A stretch of 64,000 nucleotides of DNA from Dermanyssus gallinae (taxonomy: Eukaryota > Arthropoda > Arachnida > Mesostigmata > Dermanyssidae): positions 62,001 to 126,000 of the forward strand of contig QVRM01002357.1 in the NCBI GenBank assembly GCA_003439945.1, in the 5' to 3' direction. The translations under genes and the position numbers were made by a program. The notes under the pieces are model-generated. The model was not told the DNA's origin, searched no databases, and was given only the letters and a program-made list of their open reading frames with translations. Positions 32,409 through 43,910 of this stretch are shown here, in pieces (positions within the stretch are counted from its first letter, which is position 1; every line of letters starts with the position of its first letter).

Positions 32409-33367
32409 TTAGGTAAGTCAAAAAGTTCGTCGGCTTTCAGGATCCACATTTTTGAAATTCCCGCGCTCTGCAGCAGGGCCGCCTGAGAGTGCGGCTGGGT
32501 GTTTACATTCAGGAGCAGACCCGTGGCGGCGCGACGGTATACCGGTTCCAACTTTACCGTTTCGTTTGCGGAATTGGCAGCTGTTTGCAATGGAGGACAA
32601 AAATACGCATTTTCGACACATTATGTTGTTCTCCTACCGTGAAGGCATAAGTGCAGCGCAAACAACCCAGAGGATATGTGCAGTCTACGGCGAAAACGCA
32701 GTACACAAATCCACAGTCGAAAAGCGATTCGCCCGTTTCAAAGCTGGAAACTTCAATCTCGAAGATGAACCGAGGTCAGGACGACCCAATGTTGTGGAGA
32801 CAGACGAAGTCATAAGCCTGGTTACTTCGAACCCAGGTTTGACCATAAAATAAATTGAAGATGTAACGGGAGTCTCCCACGGAACCGTTTGGAATCGCCT
32901 CCATGATGCAGGTTTCTCGTGCAAGCGGAATATCTGGCTACCACACGATCTCAATGATAGGCAGCTTGAAGGGCGAGTCGATACCTGTCACGCACTCCTC
33001 CGGAAGAACTCAAATGAGCCATTTCTGAGGAGATTGATAACCGGCGATGAAAAATGGATGTGCTGCCGCACCCAGCTTATAGTCCCGACCTCGCACCATC
33101 TGATTATCACTTGTTCAGGTCTCTCCAGAACTCCCTTGATGGCACAACATTTGAATCTTTGGAGGCTATAAAAAATCACCTCACTCAGTATTTCGACGAG
33201 AAGGACAAGACGTTCTGGGAGAAAGGAATCATGGATCTACCGAGGCGATGGGCGAAGGTTGTCAAACAAAACGGTCAATATATCATTGAATAAAAATACT
33301 GTTGTCTGCATAAATAAGGCTCTTTAAAATCGGGTAAAAAAGCCGACGAACTTTTTGACTTACCTAA
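32409..33367 (+). mobile_element. mariner-family transposon, copy 2 (internally deleted)
   Basis: Same terminal repeats as copy 1 (TTAGGTAAGTCAAAAAGTTC... at both ends, inverted) and TA on both flanks. At 959 bp it is about 325 bp shorter than copy 1. Elsewhere the two copies are nearly identical base for base. Confidence 0.94.
32590..33293 (+). pseudogene. mariner transposase (broken), copy 2
   Basis: Begins MEDKNTHFRHIMLF as copy 1 and keeps the Glu codon (HKSTVEKRFARF) that is a stop there. Lesions: a TAA after LTIK (32851-32853), where copy 1 has a glutamate codon, and an internal deletion that joins GDEKW (first catalytic Asp) to the CCRT..P.YSPDLAPSDYHLF segment (third Asp), removing the second Asp. 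The frame after the junction ends QNGQYIIE. It cannot make active transposase, but its intact ends could still be mobilised in trans. Confidence 0.92.
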
Positions 33368-33369
33368 TA

Positions 33370-33930
33370 CCTCCTTAGATCCCCGGCCAAGGGGTTCAGG
33401 TCCACTGTGGAAGCCCGTCTCCGGATTTTAACGGAGAAGAGCTCTGGAGGGCTGTAGAGGGCGCTCTACCCGTGATTCTAAGGGTCCTGTCGAAAGCCGA
33501 GCTCCCCAGCAGGTTCTCAAGCCACATATACTGCTTATTGGGCAAGCGATGTTCTATGCATTTTTGTTACGTGAGAAGAAGGAAGACACTAATGAAAATT
33601 AAATACTTAAAATTAATACTTCTAATACCGGATGACACATGCACGTAGGTTATGACAGTGGATGCTTCTATTTATGCCTGCAAAGTGTATCAGAAGAGAC
33701 GTTAAATAAATACTTACCGTGATATCTCATCAAAACTGTTCGACATGAAGGTATATGAATCAGCGTTAACATACGAAACGTAGGAAGAGTCTTAAGGGTG
33801 CCCTCTTGGTTTCACCTCTGTAATCACGTAAATACGACCAAGCCTATGCAACACGGCGTTGGCAGTCGCGATCAGATGAGGGCACGTAAGCCAGAAAGTT
33901 TCATTTAAATGGTTTAATTAATTACAGCTA
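33370..33930. other. Gene-free stretch
   Basis: A GC-richer patch at 33370-33500 has no readable frame; the rest is AT-rich. Nothing else is seen. Confidence 0.45.
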
Positions 33931-33934
33931 GCTC

Positions 33935-34085
33935 TTGACCGATGCCTGTTGTTGATCGAATTTTCTTTGAGCAACGCTCATCGAAAATAGGCAATACATC
34001 ATACGGTTAAGAGTCAGAGGCCATGCTGGCACAAGGGCTGTTGAGAAACTCTGCTGCTTAGCAGATAGACTCGCTGGTGCGATCC
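33935..34085 (+). repeat. tRNA-like SINE family, copy 2 (body only)
   Basis: Carries the body shared with the other copies: GATCGAATTTTCTTTGAGCAA.GCTCAT.GA.AATAG, GAGTCAG.G.CCATGCTG and a GCTGTTGAG.AA.CT segment. The promoter head is not recognisable. Plus orientation. Confidence 0.65.
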
Positions 34086-34337
34086 TGTCGGATCCACCGC
34101 ATGGATGCCGGCCTTATTGGCTCTATAGAGATGGTCTGGCGGAATCGTTGTAGGTGCGGGCATATGTAGACGACACAAAGCGATGTCGAGTGCAGTCGCT
34201 ACGACCGACTCTGTACGTTCGCCTAACTAAACGGCAACGCAAGCTTAGGTTTAGTAGGAGTGTGGGCGTCAATTGCTCGGTGTCTGCGCTTTGCGGACAC
34301 CGCGCTCCGGCCCTAAATAATTGGCAGGTTTAGTTGT

Positions 34338-34351
34338 TGTGGCTGTTCATT
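34338..34351. repeat. Target-site duplication, left copy (R1-like LINE)
   Basis: tgtggctgttcatt, identical to 37352-37365, next to the A-tail of the minus-strand LINE. Confidence 0.85.
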
Positions 34352-34537
34352 TTTTTTAAAGAGGACTATCTGGGAAATGCGGTTGCACACGCGGGCACCC
34401 CGGCAGGGGAGCTCCCTGCAGATGCGGGCCGGTAGTGTGGGGCTCCAACCCACTAAAAACCAGTCATGTCCCCGTCCCCCACACTGACTGGGAACTGCGT
34501 TGCGCATATCATCAAACAGTCAGGGGGGGGGAGTCTT

Positions 34538-37186
34538 CTACTCCTGGCGGGTGTGTTCCCCGGGAGCCACGGGGAGGGGGGGGCGCCGTAGGTAGTTGGC
34601 GCTCGTTTTCTTCTGTAGAATGGCTCTGAAGACTTTGGCTGTGGTGTTCCAGTTTAAAAGCGTTTCCGTAATTTTTTTGCAGACGTCGCGTAGGTTAAAA
34701 TCCGTTGTGTTCATTAGTAACAGTAGAGGTACGCGCTGTTCCGCCCATGCTGGACACTTCAGTGCCGTGTGGTCTGAAGTGTCTTCCGGTCCGTCGCCGC
34801 AGTGGATGCATTTAGGACTGGGGGCCTTCCCGATCCTGAACAGGTAGGACTGGAAGTCGCCATGCCCTGTCAGGATCTGGGTCGTGTAGAAGGTGAGTTC
34901 ACCCCCCGGGCGGTTTAGCCATTCTTTGATGCCGGGTATAACGGCGCGGAGACTGGTGCCAGGGGCACCCTCTCGTAGGGTGGCCCATTCTTCCTGCCAG
35001 AGGTCGATAGTATGCCGACGCTCCTCGTCCTTCTTGCGCTGGGGGTTACCCCATAAGCGGCGGCGTTCGGCAGCTTTCAGATCCCAGGGAATCGTTCCAG
35101 CAAGGACGAAAGCCGCCGCTGCGCTTACCGTCCGGTACGCCGCGATCACCCTGAGAGCTCCGACTTTCTGGGCCCGACGCAGGCGCGTCCTGTTGACGGC
35201 AAGCTTTAGGGTGTCGGTCGGCCAGGCCGGAGCTTCGTACAAGGCGACTGACTCGGCCACGAACATGATTATTCGCCGCTGGGTTTGTCGTGGTCCATGA
35301 TTATTAGGCATAAGCGGTGCGACGTTGTTTGCTGTCTTGGTTGCCTTCTCCGTCGCCCGCCGCACGTGTACAGTGCCGCGGAGACCCCTGTCTAGGGTGA
35401 CCCCGAGGTACCTGACCTTGTCAACAAGCGCAATCTCTTGGTCTTCTAGGCAAGGGTGAAGGGCAGGACAGTTTCTCCGTCCACCAAGAGTATGGCCTCG
35501 CTCTTGGCGGGGGCGAGGGCGAGTCCCGCCGCTTGCATCCAGCGGGCGACGTCTTTAAGTGCTTCGTTCGCACGGCTTTGCAGCAGGTCCGGTGTCCGGG
35601 CCTGGACGGTAAGGACGAGGTCGCCGGCATAGGCTAGGAGGCTGACCCTAGGGGGCAGGTCCTTAGTCGCAGCACGTCGTCGTACGTTATGTTCCATAGC
35701 AGGGGGCCAAGTATGGAGCCCTGCGGCACCCCTGCAGTCATGTTAAAAACGATTCCGTGGGACTGTACTGTCCGGTCCTTTAGGTAGTTTGATATAATGC
35801 GCCGTAGGTAAAAGGGAACGTTCTTCCTGTGAAGAGTCTCCAGGATGACTCTCCAGGGTAGGCTGTTAAAGCGTTTCGTACGTCTAGTAAAGTAGCGAGG
35901 TAGAGGTCCCGTCTTCTTGGCGGGGAGTCGTGGAGGAGTTCGGCCTGCGTCTGGATCTGCTTTATGGCGCCGATTGTTGAGTGGTCTTCGCGGACCTCTG
36001 ACAGCAGGTCGTTTTCCTCCGCGAAGTCCCGGAGGCGTGCCTCCACGATAGACTCGAAAGCTTTGGCCAGGGAGCCGAGTAGGTAAATAGGGCGGTAAGA
36101 GCTGTGGCCTTTGGGTATGAGGACCAAGCTTGCGGCCCTCCATGCGCTGGAAAACGAGCCTGACCGGAGCATCCCGGTTGCCGCTGACGCCACCGCTTCT
36201 GGAAATGATTTCATCAGTGTTGTGACCGCGGAGAGCGGGACACCATCTGGGCCCGGTGCCTTTCCCTGTTTGAGGCGTGCCGCAGCGTCCAGCACCTCTT
36301 GGAGCGTGACCTCCGGGGGATCCTCTTCCTCCTCCTCTGAAGCCTCTAGGTAGGGGGCGCGGTCGAAGGGTGGGTGTTGAGGAAAGAGCGCCTCGATCGC
36401 CACCCGCGCATCTTCCGGAGATATTTCTACCCTGCGCTTGTAAGGGGGGAGCCCCCTGATCATTTTATATGGGCGCCCCCAGGGGTCGTCCTCCAGCTCC
36501 TCCAGGAAGGCCCTCCAAGGGCGTTGCTTGCTCCTGAAGATTTCCGTGCGCAGTAGGGCCCGTAAATTCTTGTATACGGCTCCAAAGCGTCTGGCGGCCT
36601 CCCCGTCGTGTGACGATTGTCTGCGCCCGGCCCTGTGAAAGGTGGGCGTACCTTTGTTAAGAACTACGAGGTCTTCAGCCTCTAACAAGTCGAGGATTGC
36701 GAGCCCCCTTTGACTGCTTCCGGCCGAGCCCCATTCGCTGGCCGCGGCGTTAAAATCGCCGGTTATTACTAAAAGTGGCGCGTCAGTTTGGTTAAAAGAG
36801 GAAGATAAGTCGTCTAAAAGCCTGTTAAGGTTGTCAAGTGGAACGTTAGGACTGCAGTAGCAAGAATAAAAGCGTCCGGTGTTTGCGACGTCAACCCATG
36901 TAAAACCGTAGCCGCAGCCGTGTCCGGAAATGCGCATCTGGCTGCGATGGTCAAGTACGATGCTCGGAGCGCTGTCGGCGTCTGCAAAACAGTCCGGGGA
37001 ACGGTTTTCTGCCCACCGGATGTTTGGCTCGCTGAGCAACAAGAGGTCGGCTCCTTCTCTGCTGCTGACCTCCTGGAGCATGCTGTGCGCGCCTCTGCTG
37101 CGATTGCAGTTGAGCTGGAGTACTTTACGAACTGGCGTCATTGTCGTTGGTGGGCGTGGCTTGCTTGTTAGATGCCTTCGTTGCAC
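34538..37186 (-). pseudogene. R1-like LINE ORF2: endonuclease, reverse transcriptase, zinc knuckle (broken)
   Basis: The N-terminus has the AP-endonuclease strands: VLQLNCNRSRGAH, LLLLSEPN and LLVITGDFNAAASEWGS. The end of the nuclease is deleted: HRAGRRQSS runs straight into HDGEAARRFGAVYK of the linker. The RT shows GKAPGPDGVP, SSYRPIYLLGSLAKAFE, GVPQGSILGPLLW and LLAYAGDLVLTV, where the catalytic Y-A-D-D reads Y-A-G-D. The C-terminus has CIHCGDGPEDTSDHTALKC and ends GEHTRQE. Frameshifts lie near 35870, 35690 and 35450. It is dead by sequence; frames lie at 35780-37186, 35634-36143, 35446-35697 and 34538-35365. Confidence 0.92.
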
Positions 37187-37351
37187 GAGGGTTCAGAGGA
37201 GGCGATGTCTGTACCCTCTTGCGGCTTTTTTGGGTGACCAGGGTGAACCCCTCGGCGTCCACGGCGTCACTGGGGTGGTCCTCGTGGGTGGCCGATGCTG
37301 GGGTTGGGTTTGGCACTCGTGTTATCGCGAGGTGCGCGGCCGTTGGCCGGG
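37125..37351 (-). pseudogene. R1-like LINE gag (ORF1) C-terminal end
   Basis: Short frame ending just before ORF2, with DAEGFTLVTQKSRKRVQT, the charged motif seen in front of the endonuclease in this LINE group; a matching DKEGFQLVTSRSKRKR occurs at 60960-61015 in another element. The insertion boundary truncates it on the 5' side: the first codons (MNSHT) come from the target duplication and are not native. Confidence 0.75.
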
Positions 37352-37365
37352 TGTGGCTGTTCATT
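37352..37365. repeat. Target-site duplication, right copy (R1-like LINE)
   Basis: tgtggctgttcatt at the 5' end of the element, identical to 34338-34351. Confidence 0.85.
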
Positions 37366-37369
37366 GGCG

Positions 37370-38060
37370 TAGAACTATCGCCCCAATGTACAGGTATTAG
37401 CCCCGCAGCAATTCATCGAGAATGCACCTGTCTGTCAGCGCAACTCATATGCTAATTTCAGTCATGACATTAGACGCTCAATCGCTTATCGCAATAGCGA
37501 CTCCAATACTACGGAGCATTGCTTTTCGTGTCTCAGCAATGCGGTAACTCTTGCAGACATTTCCGTTATTTGGGCGAAGCTGTGATTGAAGTAGGCACAG
37601 TGTGGCTAGGTTATTCGTGGCGTATGCACGATAATGGCGAATCTGGCGGCGCTGGCTCCTAGATTGCGACAGGTAAAGCCAGTGTTTTCTCTCTACATAT
37701 CGTGACAAATAAAAAAAAATCTAAAAAGCTAGTTTTGCCTCCGATCGCTTTCGCCAAGTAAAACAAAATACAAGTAAAAACTGCTCGATAGAAAGTACAC
37801 GCTGAGCTTTGGTCAACGCGCGAGCAATTCGACATGCTGTTTTGTGTTCCTAAATGCTGCTTTGTGCATAGTAAATGTGTTAGCCAGATCAGCTTCAGCA
37901 GTGTCAGTAACACGAACAGACCTAATAATGCCTGCTAAAGGAATGATAACCGGAAATTGGAATAATAGGTAAGTTCGTTTTATTGCTGCTGCTGCTGTCG
38001 CCGTTTTGCTATATTGATGTAATCGCGCATATGCTTGTTTCTATATAGCTTTTGTGGTGT
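37370..38060. other. Gene-free stretch
   Basis: Nothing recognised on either strand; AT-rich with short frames only. Confidence 0.45.
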
Positions 38061-38084
38061 TTCTGATGCGCAGTATTGACGCCA

Positions 38085-38288
38085 ATATATCACGTGTATG
38101 GTGTCACAGATAGCGAGTCGTTGCGGCAGCAGCATGGACACTGACTCTCAGCGGTACATGGCTTGTCGTCTATTCTCAATGAGCATTGCTCAAAGAAAAT
38201 TCGATCATCATCGGGAATCGAACCGGCGATACCCCGGTGCGTGGCAACCATGACTAGCGCACTAGTCCCCTAGACCACGCCGCTACTT
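38085..38288 (-). repeat. tRNA-like SINE family, copy 1 (head and body)
   Basis: On the minus strand the head reads like a decayed tRNA gene: GTAGCGGCGTGGTCTAGGGG with an A-box-like GTGGTCTAGGGG (38267-38278), a GTGCG/CGCAC arm pair, and a perfect B-box-type GGTTCGATTCC (38214-38224). The body follows (GATCGAATTTTCTTTGAGCA, GCTCATTGAGAATAGACGAC, GAGAGTCAGTGTCCATGCTG) and recurs at 33.9, 51.1 and 57.3 kb. The head carries extra bases in the anticodon arm, so it is not a functional tRNA. Confidence 0.75.
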
Positions 38289-38299
38289 AGGGGCATCTG

Positions 38300-39420
38300 T
38301 CTGAGATCGACGTTTGCAGCAATATGCACACCCCTCATGCATCCTCACTCAACGCCCATAAACAGGTTGAATAGAGCAGATCAAATATCTGACATAGCCT
38401 GATTTCACGATAAGGCCTTCCGACTTCAGCACATGTTATCGAGAAGCAGATTTAATTAACTTGGGTTTGAAGTGACTTTATGAGTTTAGGTTAGCGTTTA
38501 GGCGCCGTACGAAGAGGTCTTACACAACTACACAACACAGAAATCCGGACAATGGCCTAAGCCTTAACTATTAAAATGCCTGCTAAAATATTGCCATATA
38601 GTGGAACGACATCTTCGTGTGTGCGGCAGGGTTACGTTATGTGAATATCCTGCACGTTTCACGGGTGATGTGTTGTCCTGAAAGCCTGCAAATGTAGGAT
38701 TTGCTTCAACTATAGCGATGCTTTATCGGCCAACTTGACGCACCCATATCAGCAGCAGTTAGTCGTATATGTGTTGGCAGCCCCGATACAAACACGTAAT
38801 TAATTAAGTATGCATTTCATCATACAATGTGTAGACAGTTTACTCAGGTTTCACATATTGACAGTACGGTCTCACAATATGTTATTAACTTTGGATGATA
38901 GGGACGCTCCGCAAATTTCCTTACACAAATATATGGTAGCGTTCAATAATATGCTCTCTAAACAGCTACAAACACATCCTTCAATATTTAAGCAGTTTGC
39001 TCTTTAAACATTTGTGATGGTGGCATTCGTTGCAAGTTATTCGGCAGATTAGCGAGCGGCTCCTTGCCATGGCTCTTTTCCATCTCCGTGAGCAAAAAGC
39101 CAGGCCATCAGTATAGTAATCAGCTACAAACTTTAAATTTATTATCTCTCTTTAGGCTCTTGTAAGTCTAGAATCTCCGCTGTAAGTTTTAGGTCATCAA
39201 CAAGTGTACTCTCCCCGCACGCCCCTATGGCATGCAATGCTAACGCGCTGGAAGCTTTAATACACGGTTAACATAGCAGGTTTTTATCGCTCAGAGTCAG
39301 GTATGATGCAACTGTAGAATTTTAGTATGTTACTACAGGGAATGTTTTGTAGTTAACGTAATTCATAGCGCTCTGTAGGCACGCATCACTCGCATTGCTT
39401 AATAAAAACATTGCAGGCGT
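38300..39420. other. Gene-free stretch
   Basis: No supported frame, RNA gene or transposon end. Confidence 0.45.
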
Positions 39421-39425
39421 AACTT

Positions 39426-39737
39426 TTATTTGTATCTCCTCGATATGTCTGCTAAAAGGAAAACTGGAGGAAGTGTGACGCCTAGATACGAAAAGTGTCT
39501 AGCTAATTTAAGTGTTTCTCCATATACTGCTCGACGATTATCTCTAGCCGCGCACGAGCCTTCTTTCCTAAAGCGCAAGACATTTGACTTCTCTGCGTTA
39601 ATTTTGGGCTTGTTTTTACAGCAATTCTCAGTTTCGTTATGGTACAACTGTTGTTGATTACGAGATTTTGCAAAAATTAGTAGATTGCCGGCATAAACTG
39701 CAAAATTGTACTTTAAGGTTAGGAAATAAATCTGCAA
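39426..39737 (-). pseudogene. LINE reverse transcriptase relic (palm region)
   Basis: Frame with NFAVYAGNLLIFAKSRNQQQLYHNE, INAEKSNVLRFRK and FSYLGVTLPP, the RT palm-to-thumb blocks. The YxDD pair has become Y-A-G-N, so it is inactive. It resembles 19030-19260 on the other strand. The relic ends inside the thumb, and nothing of the endonuclease remains. Confidence 0.7.
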
Positions 39738-39744
39738 ATCTAGT

Positions 39745-42640
39745 TACATAGAAGTAAAAAGAAAACATTTATAGATACCACATTCCGTAATGGCTCGATT
39801 TGCTCTGTAGACCTTCACTGTTGAAAAGCGTCAAGTAGATTGACACTCAACGACTGTGTGTAAAAAACAGATATTACTCATAGCGGAAATGAATCCGACT
39901 GATCGTCCACTCACAGAAAGAATGAAAGTTAAAGTCTAGCAGCTTAAGACGCAATATGGTATTTTAGCTAGGTAAACATGCGAGAACCTAGAGGACATGT
40001 GTACACTCAAAATATTAGTTCTACCCTAGCTTACATTTTGGAGAGATTGATATTGTTTTGTTAACTGCCTTTGTTGAAAAATATATGTAGAGGATAAACT
40101 AAGTCAGCAAGTAGCACTGGTATTTCTGTACTTTATAAGCTTTAAAATGTGACGTTAGATACCACGTATGAGCTAACCTCAGTGACAAACTATAAGATGG
40201 TCAAAATTTAAGCGAGTACTTTAAACCTAAATAGCTTGTTTCACGCAAGAAGGATTTTAATATTGGAGATCACGAATGTATAACAGAGTTTATTTAAATT
40301 TAAATTAAGCACTATAAATACACGGCTAGGTGTTGAAAGCTGCTGTTTTTTTTCAGCGATCCCACTTTCCATCGTAGTCAAAATTAGCGTGGAGGTGAGA
40401 TTATTAGTAGTCAACGTCAGAGTTATGTGTGTATATACAAACGCATTGTATCTTATTTCATTACATTTTTCATTTAAGTCGAAATAAGTGCGCCAAAGGC
40501 AGTGTATATGTTTCGACAGCGTTGCTGCATTCAAGGAAAACGAACTCCAGGTGAATTAATTACCGCCGCTACTATTCGCTCGATTCCTTAAGGAGTACTT
40601 AACGAATATATGCCTTGGAAGGGATGAAAACGCCACTGGTTGCATCCAGGGCCCACCGGCAGCGGGTTTGGGCGTAATTAAATGTTTGGAACGTATTGTA
40701 GAACCAAATTAAAATACACTCTGCCTATCGGTAAACCGTCAGACACCTCTTGTGCAGGGTGGGATCTAACGTTGCGTTAACGTTTGCGCTAAGAGTGTTA
40801 GTATTTGAATAACCTACAATTAACTCTAGTTAGAAGCATGCGTCGTTCAACTTCTATAGACAAGCCACGCTTAAGTTTTTCTACTCTACTTCACTCGGTG
40901 CCCCTACCTTTTCTCTGCCATTACTTTTCTCCTACGGAATGCGCCCACGATAGCAGCTACCTCATTCCAATTCTTATTTGGTCTTAATTTCACCTGTACA
41001 GCAGAGTCTTGTAACTATGCGAATGCTACAGATATTAATCTGGGCCTTTCTTATCTTAGTCAGGTAAGCCTTGAAGCTTCCCATACTTCATTTTACGGTC
41101 TCTAAGGTCAATGCCTCGAATGAGCTGGCGCCCTCGTCAATGCACTCTTCAATATCTCTCTATCTCTCTCTCTCTCTCGCTTATTTAAGGCTGACTGTCG
41201 GTTCGTTATATTTCCATTCTTTCAAGACCATGGCCTTAGTGTTGTGTTCCTTGAACTTCATGGCCACAGATTTATTTATGTATCTAAGTAATTTTACGTG
41301 CACTTATTTTCATTGCTGCACAATAAAAGGGCCCGGCCGACTACCGTTTGATACTCGCCCTGGCTAAAAACGTGTCTCTGAATATTGTGCTACAATCTGT
41401 GTTGGCCGTAATCACACAGAAGGCGGCACCGGCTTTAAACTTGCAAGTTGCTACGTCGGAACTATAAAAGAGGCGAATCCTTTGGTTTTACTACTAAGTA
41501 CTAGTTTCTTGCAGCTCGCGTCGCTATTGGAAATATGATCCAGTGTGCGGTGCTGTGTTCTGGTAGTATTTCCAAAATTACTATTCATATGCATTCACCG
41601 CCGAGTCTTTTGTCTCGTAAGTTTTCAACGAGACAATGTAAAGGCAAACAAAACAAAGGAGAATTGAGAAGGCCTTCCGAAAAAATCTTCGTCTTGAATA
41701 ATTTATTATTCGCTTGACATGTATACCTAAATACACATGCATAAATACCTTGCACCTGGCCTCACATACTTACGCGTGACGTTACCTCGTAGGAAAATGC
41801 ATCGTGCTAGGGCAGCTGTCCAGCGCCGTACGTCCAAGTCGATTCGCTTTGGGAGCTAACGCAGCTAAAACAGAAATGGTATGGGGACGCAGCTAATCCC
41901 TGGGATGCTAATTAAGTGACAACGCAGCACAAGAGCCAGATGGACCGGCGCTCGCTACGGAGCTAGGATAGCTATATTGCAAAGCAGGTTCACGACATGC
42001 AATACAACTGCCTAACTTTATATAGGAGCATAGGCATACACTCCGGCATGTGGTTTGCACAGCCCATATCGAAGCCGAGGTAGATGAGAAGCCGAGACTA
42101 AATCAAACCGATAAAATTGGAGTATTCGAAGTTTAAGAGAGCAGTAGCAAAAACATGGCTATGCGCGCACGATCAAAACCCTGCAAGTTAAATAAATATA
42201 ATGTTCGTAGACCATTTTGTCGGGTTTCATTGATAATTTGCTTTGCGTGACTGCTGTTTAAAATTGTTGTTTGTTTAATAAAATTTCGTTCTTAGAATCA
42301 ACCTACAACGCTGGGTTACGCAACTTATGCATTGTCGCCCGTCTGTATTCCCGCTAACTGTATTACATTGAGTCAAGAAACCCGGAAAGATTTTGTCTCG
42401 CGAATATATATATATAAAAAGTAGTATGCAATAATTTGATTTTCCGTATAAAAAATGATTACTGAGCTGCTCGCTACTGATTCATTCCGAACTTGTCTAC
42501 TAGGGTAGATATTAAATAAGCGGCAAAGGCACGTAGGTTCGGCATTGTTCACAGCAGTAAGTCGACGTATATGACATTTCTAGACTAAGCAAAAACGTCT
42601 GACCTAAAATGTATTATGACAATGCGACAGTGCCAGCCAT
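39745..42640. other. Gene-free stretch
   Basis: About 2.9 kb of AT-rich DNA with a short (CT)n run at 41155-41178. Small frames (for example 40241-40534 and 41071-41367) have no motif or splice support. Confidence 0.5.
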
Positions 42641-42644
42641 ATAA

Positions 42645-42935
42645 GAAATCTCAATATTTCAGGGCAGAGGGATCACGACTAGACGTGCAGAGCAGTATGA
42701 CGAGAGATTTACTCTCTGGTACGGCCCGCTCGAAAAAAAAGGCTGGAACGCGAACTCTGATTTTGTGGAGGCCGTTATGAGAGCGAGGACAAAGATGACA
42801 CAGGAGCCAACCAGGCTTTCAGCCTTCAGATTGCTGGCTCTTTCACATGCACTGAAGTTATACCACACAAATCCGGGTCATGTAGGTTAGGGGACCACTA
42901 GGTTTTTAGTGAGTTTAAGAGACTATGTAGACCAG
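42645..42935 (+). pseudogene. R1-like LINE 3' end (ORF2 C-terminus and 3' UTR motif)
   Basis: A plus-strand stop-to-stop frame (42645-42890, 81 codons) reads ERFTLWYGPLEKKGW, NSDFVEAVMRARTKM, FRLLALSHALKLYH and ends at TAG. It is directly followed by GGGGACCACTAGGTTTTTAGTGAGTTT, the 3' UTR block of the R1-like copies. The protein end differs from the 34.5-kb copy, so this would be another family of the group. Without the 3' UTR match I would not have assigned it. Confidence 0.5.
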
Positions 42936-43455
42936 AGGGTGTGCATTGGGCATTTTGTCTCTGGCCCACTGTAAAAAGCCGTGTAAGAAAAACTAGAATC
43001 GTATATTTGAGAAGGCTATTACTGTTCGATGTGCATTGTTTGTTTGCGACGAAATACGCTGGCTTTCCTTTGGTTTATATGGGCATAATCAGAAAATGTT
43101 TTTATCTTTCGCGGCAAGTTCAATAATAGCCTTAGTGCCAGATTTATATTATTTAAGCTTACGCGAATAGTTTAATATAATGCGCAATACGCAGTGCTAT
43201 GCGCAATGTTGTCGATAGAGCTTTTGCCTGATTATTATAAGTATAACTGTCAGCTACGCCATGCTTGCTGCTGCGTTGAGTCGGTAATTTACCACTACAC
43301 GTAGTAACTTCCAAGACAAAGGCATCGCGCACACGGAACATGTTAACATGTTTGCACGGTAAACATAACATTTTGTTTGGATACATTTGCAAACACGGCA
43401 ATCAATGCGGAAAATAATTGTCCTCTCTACCGGGGCCGTCTCATCTAATTTTTAG

Positions 43456-43564
<109 letters not shown>

Positions 43565-43798
43565 ATATGAAGGATGTTGACACACTCACAAGAGCGGGCA
43601 GACACGGGCGATAGCCTTTTCTGCAAAATTACCTGAATAGTTATAATTGTTTGAATTTATGTAATAATGGAAATTCCAAGCTCATTGAAGAGTTATTGAA
43701 CTTAAATAAATTTGCCGTCCGGAGAAGACGGTCCCATAAAAAAAAACATATATATATATATGAAAAGGGTGATATGTGTACACACACTTATCAAGCGA

Positions 43799-43822
43799 AT
43801 AAATCAATCAATCAATCAATCA

Positions 43823-43823
<1 letters not shown>
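43799..43823. repeat. (AATC)n microsatellite
   Basis: About six AATC units directly before the next TA run. Confidence 0.95.
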
Positions 43824-43903
<80 letters not shown>

Positions 43904-43910
43904 TATACAT
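43823..43910. repeat. (TA)n tract, left flank of long-TIR element
   Basis: TA run with a few ATAC interruptions, ending at the left terminus of the 43911-46796 element. Confidence 0.95.

Larger units (their letters stand above)
34352..37351 (-). mobile_element. R1-like LINE, 5'-truncated copy with 14-bp target duplication
   Basis: A 3.0-kb minus-strand insertion bounded by an exact 14-bp direct repeat, with a T7-8 run (A-tail on the element strand) at the 3' end. From 5' to 3' it holds the end of a gag-like ORF (EGFTLVTQKSRKR), an apurinic-type endonuclease, RT, a C-terminal zinc knuckle and a 3' UTR with the GGTTTTTAGTGGGTT motif. Protein features fit the R1/LOA-like branch; full R1 elements are about 5-6 kb, so this is a truncated and internally deleted copy. 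It is GC-rich compared with its surroundings. Confidence 0.9.

Noticed and set aside
38210..38288. A functional tRNA gene on the minus strand
   Set aside because: A- and B-box-like blocks exist, but the anticodon arm has extra bases, no clean cloverleaf forms, and the sequence continues into a dispersed SINE body.
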